This document shows, piece after piece, positions 7,798 to 15,429 of a stretch of DNA of 23,647 nucleotides (positions within the stretch are counted from its first letter, which is position 1; each line of letters begins with the position of its first letter). The stretch comes from Bifidobacterium breve (GTDB lineage Bacteria; Actinomycetota; Acidimicrobiia; Acidimicrobiales; Ilumatobacteraceae): assembly GCA_945889575.1 (NCBI GenBank), contig CAMDBY010000002.1, positions 1 to 23,647 on the forward strand. Reading direction: 5' to 3'. The position numbers and the translations under genes were made by a program. A model generated the notes under the pieces. That model was not told the origin of the DNA. It saw only the letters and a program-made list of their open reading frames with translations, and did not search any database.

Positions 7798-8718
7798 TTA
7801 TCGAGGGCTCTGAGGCCATGTGCCGTCTTGGCCGTTCATGCCCGCGTTAGGGCGAGCATTCTTCAACAACTCAGCAACGATAGGTCCGAGAGTGGTTGGG
7901 TCTTCTACTGGAGCATGACTTGGGCCACGATGCCAACCTTCAGCGATAGCGAGTGTTTGACCACTTGCTTCGAAGATGCGACCAGTAACGCCAGCAGCTT
8001 CATCAGAAGCAAGCCAGGTAACGATTGGGGCGATCCAACGTGGTGAACGCATTTCGCGCTCTTCGTCAGTCTCTGGTGCATTGCCAAGACCCTCTGTCAT
8101 ACGAGTGAGCGCAACTGGTGCCACTGCGTTCACAGTGACGTTGAAGCGTGCAAGCTCGAGTGCAGCGATGATGGTGAAAGAAGCGATACCAGCTTTTGCT
8201 GCGCCGTAGTTCGTTTGTCCGAGGTTTCCGTAGATACCAGACACCGATGTGGTGTTGATGATGCGACCTGATGTTGGCTTGCCGGCTTTTGCCTGCTCGC
8301 GCCAGTATGCAGCTGCCCAACGTGATGGACCGAAGGTTCCCTTGAGGTGAACCTTGATAACTGCATCCCACTCTTCTTCAGTCATGTTTGTGAGCATGCG
8401 GTCGCGCAAGATACCTGCGTTGTTCACAACGATGTTCAAGTCGCCGAATGATTCAACTGCTGTATTGATGAGGCGCTGTGAGCCTTCCCATGACGAAATG
8501 TCATCGCCGTTAGAAACAGCTTCGCCACCCATTGCCTTGATCTCTGCAACAACTTGATCTGCAGGGCTAAGGTCGCCACCGCTTCCATCAACATTTCCGC
8601 CGAGGTCGTTAACAACGACCTTTGCGCCTTGACTTGCCAGACTGAGCGCATGCTCGCGGCCAATGCCACGACCTGCTCCTGTAACGACTGCGACGCGTCC
8701 TTCACACAACTTTGCCAC
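7798..8718 (-). CDS. SDR dehydrogenase, MFE-2-like (3R)-hydroxyacyl-CoA dehydrogenase
   Basis: This is a short-chain dehydrogenase of 306 residues counted from GTG at 8718. The cofactor motif TGAGRGIG is at 13-20, the acidic VVNDLGG at the end of strand 2 favours NAD+, and NNAGILRD begins at 99. The active site is the Ser region TTSVSG with YGAAK (Tyr171, Lys175). The block VNDLGGNVDGSGGD and a C-terminal extension beyond the usual 250 residues are typical of the dehydrogenase part of peroxisomal multifunctional enzyme 2 and its actinobacterial relatives. It probably oxidises the (3R)-hydroxyacyl-CoA made by the adjacent hydratase. I prefer the GTG start because GGAGG stands five bases before it. 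An in-frame ATG four codons upstream (8730) would place that GGAGG inside the gene. It is a paralogue of the SDR at 21943. Confidence 0.88.
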   Translation of the reverse strand: MAKLCEGRVAVVTGAGRGIGREHALSLASQGAKVVVNDLGGNVDGSGGDLSPADQVVAEIKAMGGEAVSNGDDISSWEGSQRLINTAVESFGDLNIVVNNAGILRDRMLTNMTEEEWDAVIKVHLKGTFGPSRWAAAYWREQAKAGKPTSGRIINTTSVSGIYGNLGQTNYGAAKAGIASFTIIAALELARFNVTVNAVAPVALTRMTEGLGNAPETDEEREMRSPRWIAPIVTWLASDEAAGVTGRIFEASGQTLAIAEGWHRGPSHAPVEDPTTLGPIVAELLKNARPNAGMNGQDGTWPQSPR

Positions 8719-8728
8719 GATGGCCTCC
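8719..8728 (-). promoter_or_regulatory. Ribosome binding site deciding the SDR start
   Basis: On the minus strand GGAGG (8724-8728) and a five-base spacer lead to GTG at 8716-8718. It is among the strongest Shine-Dalgarno sequences in the window and argues for the GTG rather than the upstream ATG at 8728-8730. Confidence 0.65.
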
Positions 8729-8764
8729 ATGATTCATTGGGCACCCGACGGATGCCACCTCTCA

Positions 8765-8770
8765 ATAGTA
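8765..8770 (-). promoter_or_regulatory. Candidate -10 element of the SDR/hydratase unit
   Basis: TACTAT on the minus strand lies about 45 bases before the GTG start, giving a normal leader with a Shine-Dalgarno sequence. No good -35 hexamer is visible. Confidence 0.3.
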
Positions 8771-8808
8771 CGAACTCATGTCACTACCCACATAGCCCGA
8801 CTGCCCTC

Positions 8809-8821
8809 TAGCCTCTGAATC
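8809..8821 (+). promoter_or_regulatory. Candidate leaderless promoter of the geranylgeranyl-reductase-family gene
   Basis: TAGCCT at 8809-8814 is followed by seven bases and the GTG at 8822. No Shine-Dalgarno sequence precedes the GTG. Confidence 0.4.
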
Positions 8822-10024
8822 GTGGCAAGCAAGGTCCTTATTATCGGAGCGGGTCCCTCAGGAACTGCCTGTGCCGCCACCCTTCACAGTCTTGGCCACG
8901 ACGTGACCGTGGTGGACAAGGCCACATTCCCCCGCGACAAATGTTGTGGCGATGGCCTCACCACCAATGCCCTTCGCATCCTTGACCAGCTTGGCTTTGA
9001 CCCATCGCGCGTTCCTGATTGGCAAGTCACCTCTGATGTTGTTGTGCACTCACCAACTGGTCGAACAATTGAACTAGCACTGCCAGATGTTGGTGGCATC
9101 TTTGCTGCCATTGCGCCTCGGTCTCAATTCGATCATGCACTAGTTCAGCATTGCCGGGACGCAGGCATCGCAATTCATGAAGGTCATGCTTTTGTGTCGC
9201 TGTCAGAAACAGACACGTCGATAGTTGTCGAGGTTGAAGGTCTCGAAACGTTCGATGTTGACTATGTAGTTGCTGCTGACGGCATGTGGTCGCCAGTACG
9301 TAAAGCAATGGGACTTTCTACCGCCGGCTATCTCGGTGAGTGGCATGCGTTTCGCCAATACATCAGCAATGTCACGGGTACTGGTGCAACTCAACTTCAT
9401 GTGTGGTTTGAAAAAGATTTGCTACCTGGCTACGCATGGTCATTTCCATTGCCAGGCAATCGAGCAAACTTTGGATACGGCATTTTGCGAACATCCGAAC
9501 GCAGTACAAAATTTATGAACGACACGTGGCATGACCTATTAACTCGTCCTCACATTCGTGAAGCACTCGGAGCAGACTTCGTGCCAGAAGATCGCCACAC
9601 CGCATGGCCAATCCCCGCCCGCATCGATGAAGCCATCCGATCTTCAGGGCGTGTTCTTTTTGTTGGGGATGCGGTGTGTGCCACTGACACGTTGACAGGA
9701 GAAGGAATCGGTCAAGCGTTGGAAACCGGAATCGCAGCTGCCGAATCAATTAATTCGGGCAACTCCCCTCGCGAAGTTCGAGCTCACTATTCGTGCGCAA
9801 TCGACAAAACCTTGCTAGCTGACCACCGCATGTCGGTGGCGCTTAGTTCGGTCTTGGCCCGCCCATTTTTTACCCGCCTGGTCCTTGCTCTCGTTGACAC
9901 GAACAACTGGACCCGCATCAACTTTGCCCGCTGGATGTTTGAAGATGAGCCACGAGCCATTGTTTTGACGCCACGGCGCTGGCATCGCAAGTTCCTTAGC
10001 CGTTCGGGTGCGTACCAGTCCTGA
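8822..10024 (+). CDS. Geranylgeranyl reductase family FAD-dependent oxidoreductase
   Basis: The 400-residue flavoprotein opens with the FAD dinucleotide motif IIGAGPSG (GxGxxG at 9-14). The family signature FPRDKCCGDGL follows at 36-46, and GDAVCATDTLTGEGIG begins at 282. This is the geranylgeranyl reductase/MenJ-like group, which saturates double bonds of isoprenoid chains such as menaquinone or polyprenyl lipids. Related members act as halogenases or hydroxylases, so the substrate is open. The long aromatic-rich middle (HVWFEKDLLPGYAWSFPLPG) agrees with the family's substrate domain. No quinone or isoprenoid synthesis gene is adjacent. A nitronate-monooxygenase-family gene and an MFS exporter follow within 22 and 6 bases and probably form an operon with it. 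Confidence 0.85.
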   Translation: MASKVLIIGAGPSGTACAATLHSLGHDVTVVDKATFPRDKCCGDGLTTNALRILDQLGFDPSRVPDWQVTSDVVVHSPTGRTIELALPDVGGIFAAIAPRSQFDHALVQHCRDAGIAIHEGHAFVSLSETDTSIVVEVEGLETFDVDYVVAADGMWSPVRKAMGLSTAGYLGEWHAFRQYISNVTGTGATQLHVWFEKDLLPGYAWSFPLPGNRANFGYGILRTSERSTKFMNDTWHDLLTRPHIREALGADFVPEDRHTAWPIPARIDEAIRSSGRVLFVGDAVCATDTLTGEGIGQALETGIAAAESINSGNSPREVRAHYSCAIDKTLLADHRMSVALSSVLARPFFTRLVLALVDTNNWTRINFARWMFEDEPRAIVLTPRRWHRKFLSRSGAYQS

Positions 10025-10033
10025 CAGCAGAAC

Positions 10034-10046
10034 TACGGTTATAGCC
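10034..10046 (+). promoter_or_regulatory. Candidate leaderless promoter of the nitronate monooxygenase gene
   Basis: TACGGT at 10034-10039 lies seven bases before the ATG at 10047, within the 22-base gap after the upstream gene. The nine bases ACTACGGTT (10032-10040) recur at the same distance from the ATG of the SDR gene at 21943. Confidence 0.4.
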
Positions 10047-11009
10047 ATGAAGACACGCCTTACCGAAATGTTCAACATTGAATTACCCATCATGCTTGCG
10101 GGCATGGGCGGTGTTTCCTATAGCGACCTTGTTGCAGCGGTCTCTGATGCCGGTGGCATCGGAACCTTCGGTGCAGCGCCGATGTCAACCGAATTTTTAA
10201 CGTCTGAAATGGCTCGTGTTCGCACATTGACAGACAAGCCATTTGGTGTCGACCTTCTTACTGCAGCACCCGATTCGATCACGCGCAACATTCAGGCAAT
10301 CATCAATGGCGGCGCAAGTATCTACGTTGCTGGTCTTGGAGTGCCACGCGAAATTGTTGATGAGCTACATAGCCACAACATTCTTGTTGGTTCTATGTGT
10401 GGAAAAGTACGCCATGCAACGGCAGCTGTTGCAAGTGGATGTGACTTTGTTGTCGCACAAGGAACAGAAGCTGGTGGCCATACCGGTGTTGTCGCCACGA
10501 TGGCACTTGTGCCGCAAGTTGTCGATGCTGTCAACGGCAAAGTTCCCGTTGTTGCAGCAGGTGGAATTTTTGATGGTCGCGGCCTAATGGCGTCACTTGC
10601 ACTTGGTGCAGATGGCGTATGGATCGGAACAAAGTTCATTGCCACGCACGAGGCACACACAGGCAAGGGTTATAAAGAAAAAATCCTTGAATCTCGCGAA
10701 GATGACGTCGTAGTCAGCAAGGGCTACACCGGAAAGACATGTCGCGTCATACGAACCGAGTGGAGCAACCATTGGGAACAGAACCCATCAGAACTTCAAG
10801 GTTTTCCTGGTCAAGCCATCGCTGCAGCGCAAGCAGGAATTCAGCAACTTGGCTCAGGACCAGATGTGGTACTCGATACCAATCGTGCGTTTATGGCTGC
10901 TGGTCAAGCGGTCGGTGCAATTCATGAGATCCTTCCGGCACGTCAGGTTGTCGAAAACATCATGAACGAAGCACGACGCACACTTGAGCGCCTCGCAGCA
11001 TTTCGATAA
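10047..11009 (+). CDS. Nitronate monooxygenase family FMN enzyme
   Basis: This 320-residue TIM-barrel flavoprotein belongs to the nitronate monooxygenase/2-nitropropane dioxygenase family. Family motifs are ELPIMLAGMGGVSYSDL at the N-terminus, DAGGIGTFGAAPM, the FMN-phosphate segment AQGTEAGGHTG (137-147), and VVAAGGIFDGRGLMASLALGADGVWIGTKF. Family members oxidise alkyl nitronates. Many actinobacterial homologues are of unknown substrate and some act on enoyl-CoA-like or polyketide compounds. The reading frame is open upstream to a GTG at 10008, which would overlap the previous gene. The ATG at 10047 is chosen because it gives the family's normal N-terminus and has a -10-like element in place. 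The MFS gene follows after six bases. Confidence 0.88.
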   Translation: MKTRLTEMFNIELPIMLAGMGGVSYSDLVAAVSDAGGIGTFGAAPMSTEFLTSEMARVRTLTDKPFGVDLLTAAPDSITRNIQAIINGGASIYVAGLGVPREIVDELHSHNILVGSMCGKVRHATAAVASGCDFVVAQGTEAGGHTGVVATMALVPQVVDAVNGKVPVVAAGGIFDGRGLMASLALGADGVWIGTKFIATHEAHTGKGYKEKILESREDDVVVSKGYTGKTCRVIRTEWSNHWEQNPSELQGFPGQAIAAAQAGIQQLGSGPDVVLDTNRAFMAAGQAVGAIHEILPARQVVENIMNEARRTLERLAAFR

Positions 11010-11015
11010 TTCCTA
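11005..11015 (+). promoter_or_regulatory. Weak candidate -10 element before the MFS gene
   Basis: GATAAT (11005-11010), overlapping the stop codon of the previous gene, is five bases from the GTG at 11016. It may equally be coincidental, with the MFS gene read as part of the upstream operon. Confidence 0.25.
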
Positions 11016-12251
11016 GTGTTTTCCTTACTGCGGCGTAACCGCGATGTGCGCATGGTATTTGGCGCACAAGTGGTGTCATTTCTTGGTGACTGGTTCGCAT
11101 TCGTTGCACTCGCAGGCTTGGTAGAAGACGTCACCAACTCTCGATTCCTTGTGTCGCTTGTCCTCGTGTCGATGACCATCCCTGGTCTCTTTATGTCGCC
11201 CATCGCGGGTTCGTTTGCGGACCGATTCGACCGTCGCAAAATCTTGATGATTGTCTCAATTCTTCAAGCATTCGCTGCATTGTTATTACTTCTTCATTCT
11301 GTTGCGGGAATTTGGATCACATTTCTTGCTCAATGTCTTATTGCTGCGCTTGCTTCATTTGTCGGACCGTCAACCAGCGCATCAGTTCCCAACTTGGTAG
11401 ATAATGAAGACGACTTGCGCAAAACAAACGCACTCTTTGGCAGCACATGGGGAGTCATGCTTGCTGTTGGTGCAGCGTTGGGCGGACTCTTTGCAGCAAT
11501 CTTCGGGCGAAACGCAGCTTTCATTGCGAACGCCGTTTCATTTGTTGTCGCCGGCTTGCTTTTCGCTGGCGTCAAACGCCCAATGCAAAGCGAGCGCACA
11601 CAAAACTCGAACAAAGGTCGCGTGCGTCCTATTGCCGACATGAAAGAAGCAATCAACGTCGCAAAGAAGGACCCCGTGATTCTTGCTCTCTTGTGCTCCA
11701 AGATGACATTTGCTGTTGGAGCTGGAATTGTCAGCCAACTTGCAGTTCTCGCATCAAATGTTTTCAATGTCGGCGATTCCGGCCGTGGCCTTCTCATTGG
11801 TGTGCGCGGAATTGGTTCTGGGCTCGGCCCCATTCTTGGTGCACGAATTGCTGGTCGCGATATGGCAAAACTTCTAAAAGTGTGCGGATACGCGGGGCTG
11901 ATTTTTGCCGTGTGTTACGTGGGAGCAGCATTAAGTCCGTTCATCGGAATGGCCGCAGTGTTTATTGCACTTGCTCACCTCAGTGGTGGCGCACAGTGGA
12001 CGTTGTCAACACTCGGATTGCAAATGGAATCACCTGATCATGTGCGTGGCCGCGTTATGGCGGGAGATATGGCAATGGTGAACACCATGATTGGCTTTAC
12101 CAGCATCCTTGCCGGACTCACGTCTCAGTTCATCGGAGTGCGTCCAGCAATCATCATTTTTGCAGCAGCCGCAGCTGCCGCATCAGTGGTGTACCTGTTT
12201 GCAACAGCCGGAATTATTCGGCGTCTGCGCAACGAGAAGCTGCAGCAATAA
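11016..12251 (+). CDS. MFS transporter, probable drug/siderophore-type exporter
   Basis: This 411-residue membrane protein has about ten to twelve hydrophobic segments. The loop after helix 2 carries the major-facilitator motif SFADRFDRRKILMI. FVGPSTSASVPNLV and the helix-4/5 region WGVMLAVGAALGGLFAAIFG resemble the MFS_3/EntS-like exporter group. A cytoplasmic central loop (about 185-212, rich in Arg, Lys and Gln) divides the two halves. The start is GTG at 11016, six bases after the preceding stop, so it likely belongs to the operon with the two flavoproteins. It could then export a product or a toxic substrate of those enzymes, which is inference from position. Its last 38 bases overlap the end of the convergent hydrolase gene. 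Confidence 0.88.
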   Translation: MFSLLRRNRDVRMVFGAQVVSFLGDWFAFVALAGLVEDVTNSRFLVSLVLVSMTIPGLFMSPIAGSFADRFDRRKILMIVSILQAFAALLLLLHSVAGIWITFLAQCLIAALASFVGPSTSASVPNLVDNEDDLRKTNALFGSTWGVMLAVGAALGGLFAAIFGRNAAFIANAVSFVVAGLLFAGVKRPMQSERTQNSNKGRVRPIADMKEAINVAKKDPVILALLCSKMTFAVGAGIVSQLAVLASNVFNVGDSGRGLLIGVRGIGSGLGPILGARIAGRDMAKLLKVCGYAGLIFAVCYVGAALSPFIGMAAVFIALAHLSGGAQWTLSTLGLQMESPDHVRGRVMAGDMAMVNTMIGFTSILAGLTSQFIGVRPAIIIFAAAAAAASVVYLFATAGIIRRLRNEKLQQ

Positions 12252-13380
12252 GTCTTGCTGGGCGGGGGTCGCCCTCGATCGTGGTCATCATTGTGTTCAT
12301 CACGTAAGCAAAACCAAGCTCACGTGAAGGTTGTGCGAATGCACATGAACCGCCGGCACCGTTGTGACCAAAACTTGTCGGACCAGCAAATGGCGTTCGA
12401 TCAGAGTGCACCATAAAGCCCATTGCGAAATCAGTGGCAGACGCAAGAATCGTGTCTAACTCTCCGTGCGGTGTATTGCTTGTTGTTGCTCTATTGCGAG
12501 TTGTCTCACCGAGAAGCCTCACACCATCGACATCAGACACGAGCGCTGCATAAATACGCGCAAGTGAACGGGCATTGGAAATTCCATTAGCACCTGGAAG
12601 CTGTGATTGATGTACATCTTCCCTGTTGAATGCTCCCTGACCGAATGCGCCATTCAGCGACAACGCGGCTGCCCCTTTTGTTCCTGGTCCACTTGTTTCC
12701 ATCAGTGTTTTTACTTCTTCAGGTGAAAACTTAGGAATGGGATGGGCCATCAACCGCGCAACACGAGGTTCAAGTTCTGGTGGTAACCCAACATGCATCT
12801 CTACACCTAACGGTCCGGCAATTTCTTCACGTACGAAGTCACCAAGACTTTTGCCGGTAACACGGCGCACCAATTCACCGGCAAGCCAACCAAATGTCAA
12901 TGCGTGATAACCGTGAGTTGAGCCAACTGGGAATAACGGCGCGGTGTCGGCAAGTCGTCCTGTGACGGTGCTCCAATCAAGTGCATCTTCTAGCGAAATA
13001 TCACCATCAACTGTGTACAAACCAGCACGATGAGATAACAGTTGCGCGACTGTGATGTCAGCTTTGCCCCGTGCGGCGAATTCTGGCCAATATGTCGCAA
13101 CTTTTTCGTCGTAATTCAACAAACCACGCTCGACGCACATCGCTACTGCAATTGATGTGATTCCCTTTGTGGTTGAGAACACGACTTGAAGAGAATCGCT
13201 GTCGTAGGGAACGGTGAGGTCACGATCACGCCAGCCACCCATGAGATCAACAACACATTTACCGCGGTGATACACCGAAACGCCTGCGCCTCGATCTTCC
13301 TTAATGTCAAAGCTATGGATGAAGGCATCACGAACAGGCTCCCAGCCAGGAGCTACCACATCAACTGTCAGTAACGACAT
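12214..13380 (-). CDS. Serine hydrolase, beta-lactamase/esterase (class C-like) family
   Basis: The 388-residue protein belongs to the large family of penicillin-binding-protein-fold esterases and peptidases. The SxxK motif is in VFSTTKGITS (Ser69, Lys72). The YxN-equivalent tyrosine is in HGYHALTFGWLAGELV. The third motif is FGHNGAGGS, where classical beta-lactamases have KTG, an exchange common in EstB-type esterases. No signal peptide is present, so it is probably cytoplasmic and more likely an esterase than an antibiotic-resistance enzyme. It begins two bases after the stop of the LLM oxidoreductase gene (TGATCATG), pointing to translational coupling. No Shine-Dalgarno sequence is visible. 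Its 3' end overlaps the opposing MFS gene by 38 bases. Confidence 0.9.
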   Translation of the reverse strand: MSLLTVDVVAPGWEPVRDAFIHSFDIKEDRGAGVSVYHRGKCVVDLMGGWRDRDLTVPYDSDSLQVVFSTTKGITSIAVAMCVERGLLNYDEKVATYWPEFAARGKADITVAQLLSHRAGLYTVDGDISLEDALDWSTVTGRLADTAPLFPVGSTHGYHALTFGWLAGELVRRVTGKSLGDFVREEIAGPLGVEMHVGLPPELEPRVARLMAHPIPKFSPEEVKTLMETSGPGTKGAAALSLNGAFGQGAFNREDVHQSQLPGANGISNARSLARIYAALVSDVDGVRLLGETTRNRATTSNTPHGELDTILASATDFAMGFMVHSDRTPFAGPTSFGHNGAGGSCAFAQPSRELGFAYVMNTMMTTIEGDPRPARLIAAASRCADAE

Positions 13381-13382
13381 GA

Positions 13383-14435
13383 TCAGGCGTCGATGATTGA
13401 GCGAAGTTTTTCGATTTGGCCAACGGGGTCTGGGCCAACTGGATTCACTGATAACACAGTGACACCAGATTCTTTGAAAGCAGCGACACGCTCTTTAATG
13501 AAACCAGTCGAGCCAACAAGGTTGGCATTCATAATCCATTCACCAGGAATCGCTGCAGCAGCTTCAGCCTTCTTACCTTCAAGGTAGAAGTCTTGAATGT
13601 CAACAGCTTCTTTTTCAAATCCGTAATCACGGCAGATGTCGTTGTAGAAGTTCTTACCGCGTGCACCCATGCCGCCGACATACAGCGCCATATTCGGGCG
13701 TGCCATGTCAAGAACCTTCGTTTGCGCATCACCTGTGAGCGAGTCGTCAATTGCCAACATTCCGCCAGCTGAAATTTCAAGACGTGCACGTGACGGATCA
13801 CGCTTTGCAAGTCCTGCCTTCAACTGATCGCCCCATACGTTGTGGTAACGCTCTGGGTAGAACATGATGGGAAGCCATCCGTCAGCAATTTCGGCTGTTG
13901 CTTCAACACTTCTGTCTTTCAATGACGCCCACCAGATGGGGATGTCTTTACGAACTGGATGGTTGATGATCTTGAGTGCCTTACCAAGGCCAGTTCCCTG
14001 GCCAGCTGGAAGAGGAATGTCAACTGTCTTGCCGTGATATTCAAGTGGTGCTTCACGTGCCCATACATTGCGACACACTTCGATGTATTCCTTGATGCGT
14101 TGCATTGGCTTTTCGTATGGAACTCCGTGGAAACCTTCAATTACTTGAGGGCCTGATGCTCCAAGACCAAGAATGAAACGGCCGTCGCTGACGTAATCGC
14201 AACCAGCAGCTGTCATGGCCATCAAAGCGGCAGTGCGCGAATACACATTGACAATTCCGGTGCCAATTTCGATGCGATTTGTTTTTGCCGCGAGGTAGCC
14301 CACTTGCGAGATTGCATCGAAACTATATGCCTCTGCGATCCATACTTGGTCAAGGCCCGCCTTTTCCAGTTCGACGACCCGATCGGCGGCTTGCTTGAAG
14401 CCATCTGAATAACTGATTCCCATTGACAATTTCAT
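13383..14435 (-). CDS. LLM-class F420-dependent oxidoreductase
   Basis: This 350-residue luciferase-like TIM-barrel enzyme resembles mycobacterial Rv3520c-type F420 oxidoreductases. Visible features are MKLSMGISYSDGFKQAADRV, AGLDQVWIAEAYSFDAISQVGYLAA, TNRIEIGTGIVNVYSRTAALMAM and GRFILGLGASGPQVIEGFHG, the last being typical of coenzyme-F420-binding members. It should transfer hydride between F420 and an unknown substrate. The frame is open further upstream, but the ATG at 14435 is chosen because AAGGGGG stands five bases before it and the family N-terminus begins there. A -10-like TAGAGT at 14462-14467 gives a leader of about 20 bases. The serine hydrolase gene follows immediately, so the two may act on one compound. 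Confidence 0.9.
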   Translation of the reverse strand: MKLSMGISYSDGFKQAADRVVELEKAGLDQVWIAEAYSFDAISQVGYLAAKTNRIEIGTGIVNVYSRTAALMAMTAAGCDYVSDGRFILGLGASGPQVIEGFHGVPYEKPMQRIKEYIEVCRNVWAREAPLEYHGKTVDIPLPAGQGTGLGKALKIINHPVRKDIPIWWASLKDRSVEATAEIADGWLPIMFYPERYHNVWGDQLKAGLAKRDPSRARLEISAGGMLAIDDSLTGDAQTKVLDMARPNMALYVGGMGARGKNFYNDICRDYGFEKEAVDIQDFYLEGKKAEAAAAIPGEWIMNANLVGSTGFIKERVAAFKESGVTVLSVNPVGPDPVGQIEKLRSIIDA

Positions 14436-14461
14436 GGTTTCCCCCTTGAAGACGTTCCTGA

Positions 14462-14467
14462 ACTCTA
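14462..14467 (-). promoter_or_regulatory. Candidate -10 element of the LLM oxidoreductase gene
   Basis: TAGAGT on the minus strand is 26 bases before the ATG, leaving room for the strong Shine-Dalgarno sequence. The -35 region is not convincing. Confidence 0.3.
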
Positions 14468-14529
14468 GAACGACAACAGTCACCCGTGCGATTCGTGAGA
14501 ATCTAGGTGCCAAATTGCCGATCTGGTGC

Positions 14530-14541
14530 GACAATGCAGGC
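14530..14541 (+). promoter_or_regulatory. Candidate leaderless promoter of the alpha/beta hydrolase gene
   Basis: GACAAT at 14530-14535 is six bases before the GTG at 14542. There is no Shine-Dalgarno sequence. It lies in the 106-base region shared with the divergent LLM gene. Confidence 0.4.
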
Positions 14542-15429
14542 GTGACAATCACACCGAATTCATTCTATATTTCAACTCGTGACGGCATTTCCCTGCGCAT
14601 GTTGCAGTGGTCATCGATCGATGAATCCCCTGGCATCCCCATTCTTCTTATTCACGGTCTTGCGTCGAATGCCCGCCTGTGGGATGGGCCAGCGAGACGC
14701 CTCGCCGAACTTGGTCACGCAGTAACTGCCATTGACCTGCGCGGGCACGGCCTCAGTGAGAAAACTGATACCGGATACGAAATGGCAAATGTTGCCGACG
14801 ATGTTCTTGATGTGATCAACGCGCTCAGTTCACGTCAACGAAATTGGGTACGACCTCTTGTCCTTGGGCAATCGTGGGGTGGAAACATCGTGGTGGAATA
14901 TGCGCATCGACATGGCGACACAATTCGTGGCATCGTTGCGGTTGATGGTGGAACCATTGAATTGTCGCAAGCATTCCCTGAATGGGAACAGTGCAAGGTG
15001 ACGATGGCGCCTCCAGCAATTGCAGGAATGCAATACGAAAAACTTCGGTCATATATTCGCGCTGCACATCTTGATTGGAGCGAAGAAGCAATTGATGGCC
15101 AGATGCACAACATGGAGCGCATGGCAGACAACACCATTCGTCCACACCTCACCTTTGATCGACATATCGACGTTTTACACGGTCTATGGATGCACAAGCC
15201 TTCAACATTGTGGGCTGGAATCAAGGTTCCGGTCATGTTTACGCCAGCATCTCGATCGGAAGATCAACATACGAAAACAAAACGTGCCCAAATTCAATTC
15301 GCACTCGACACCCTTTCTCATGGGCGCGTCGAATGGTTTACACCTGCCGACCATGATTTACACGCACAGTTTCCGTTGCAATTTGCTGGCGTAGTTGACG
15401 ATGCCATTACTTCAGGATTCTTTTCGTGA
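14542..15429 (+). CDS. Alpha/beta hydrolase with serine nucleophile
   Basis: The 295-residue protein has the alpha/beta-hydrolase core: LLIHGLASNARLWD (oxyanion hole), AIDLRGHGLSEKT, and the nucleophile elbow LGQSWGGN with Ser111. A cap of about 70 residues follows, and a C-terminal PADHDLHAQFP provides the catalytic His (271 or 274). It is an esterase, lipase or thioesterase-like enzyme of unknown substrate. The frame is open up to an ATG at 14434, but that would overlap the divergent LLM gene. GTG at 14542 gives a normal fold boundary and has a -10-like hexamer at leaderless spacing. The stop overlaps the next gene's GTG by four bases (GTGA), so the two proteins are made together. Confidence 0.85.
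   Translation: MTITPNSFYISTRDGISLRMLQWSSIDESPGIPILLIHGLASNARLWDGPARRLAELGHAVTAIDLRGHGLSEKTDTGYEMANVADDVLDVINALSSRQRNWVRPLVLGQSWGGNIVVEYAHRHGDTIRGIVAVDGGTIELSQAFPEWEQCKVTMAPPAIAGMQYEKLRSYIRAAHLDWSEEAIDGQMHNMERMADNTIRPHLTFDRHIDVLHGLWMHKPSTLWAGIKVPVMFTPASRSEDQHTKTKRAQIQFALDTLSHGRVEWFTPADHDLHAQFPLQFAGVVDDAITSGFFS

Noticed and set aside
10008..10046. GTG at 10008 as the start of the nitronate monooxygenase gene
   Set aside because: It overlaps the end of the upstream gene and adds 13 residues not expected in the family; ATG at 10047 is better placed.
11330..11833. A 167-codon open frame antisense to the MFS gene, and a 196-codon frame on the same strand at 11447-12037
   Set aside because: Both lie inside the MFS gene, whose product has clear family motifs. 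The alternative translations are rich in Ser/Pro/Arg or Cys/Trp and show no recognisable domain.
12214..13380. Antibiotic-resistance beta-lactamase
   Set aside because: The SxxK motif is present, but the KTG motif is replaced by HNGAGG and there is no signal peptide; an esterase-type member is more likely.
14434..14541. Upstream extension of the alpha/beta hydrolase to an ATG at 14434
   Set aside because: It would overlap the start of the divergent LLM gene and cover its Shine-Dalgarno region. The extra 36 residues resemble nothing, and GTG at 14542 has a placed -10-like element.
14436..14552. Extension of the LLM oxidoreductase to 14552
   Set aside because: The additional 39 residues precede the family N-terminus, and a strong Shine-Dalgarno sequence marks the ATG at 14435.
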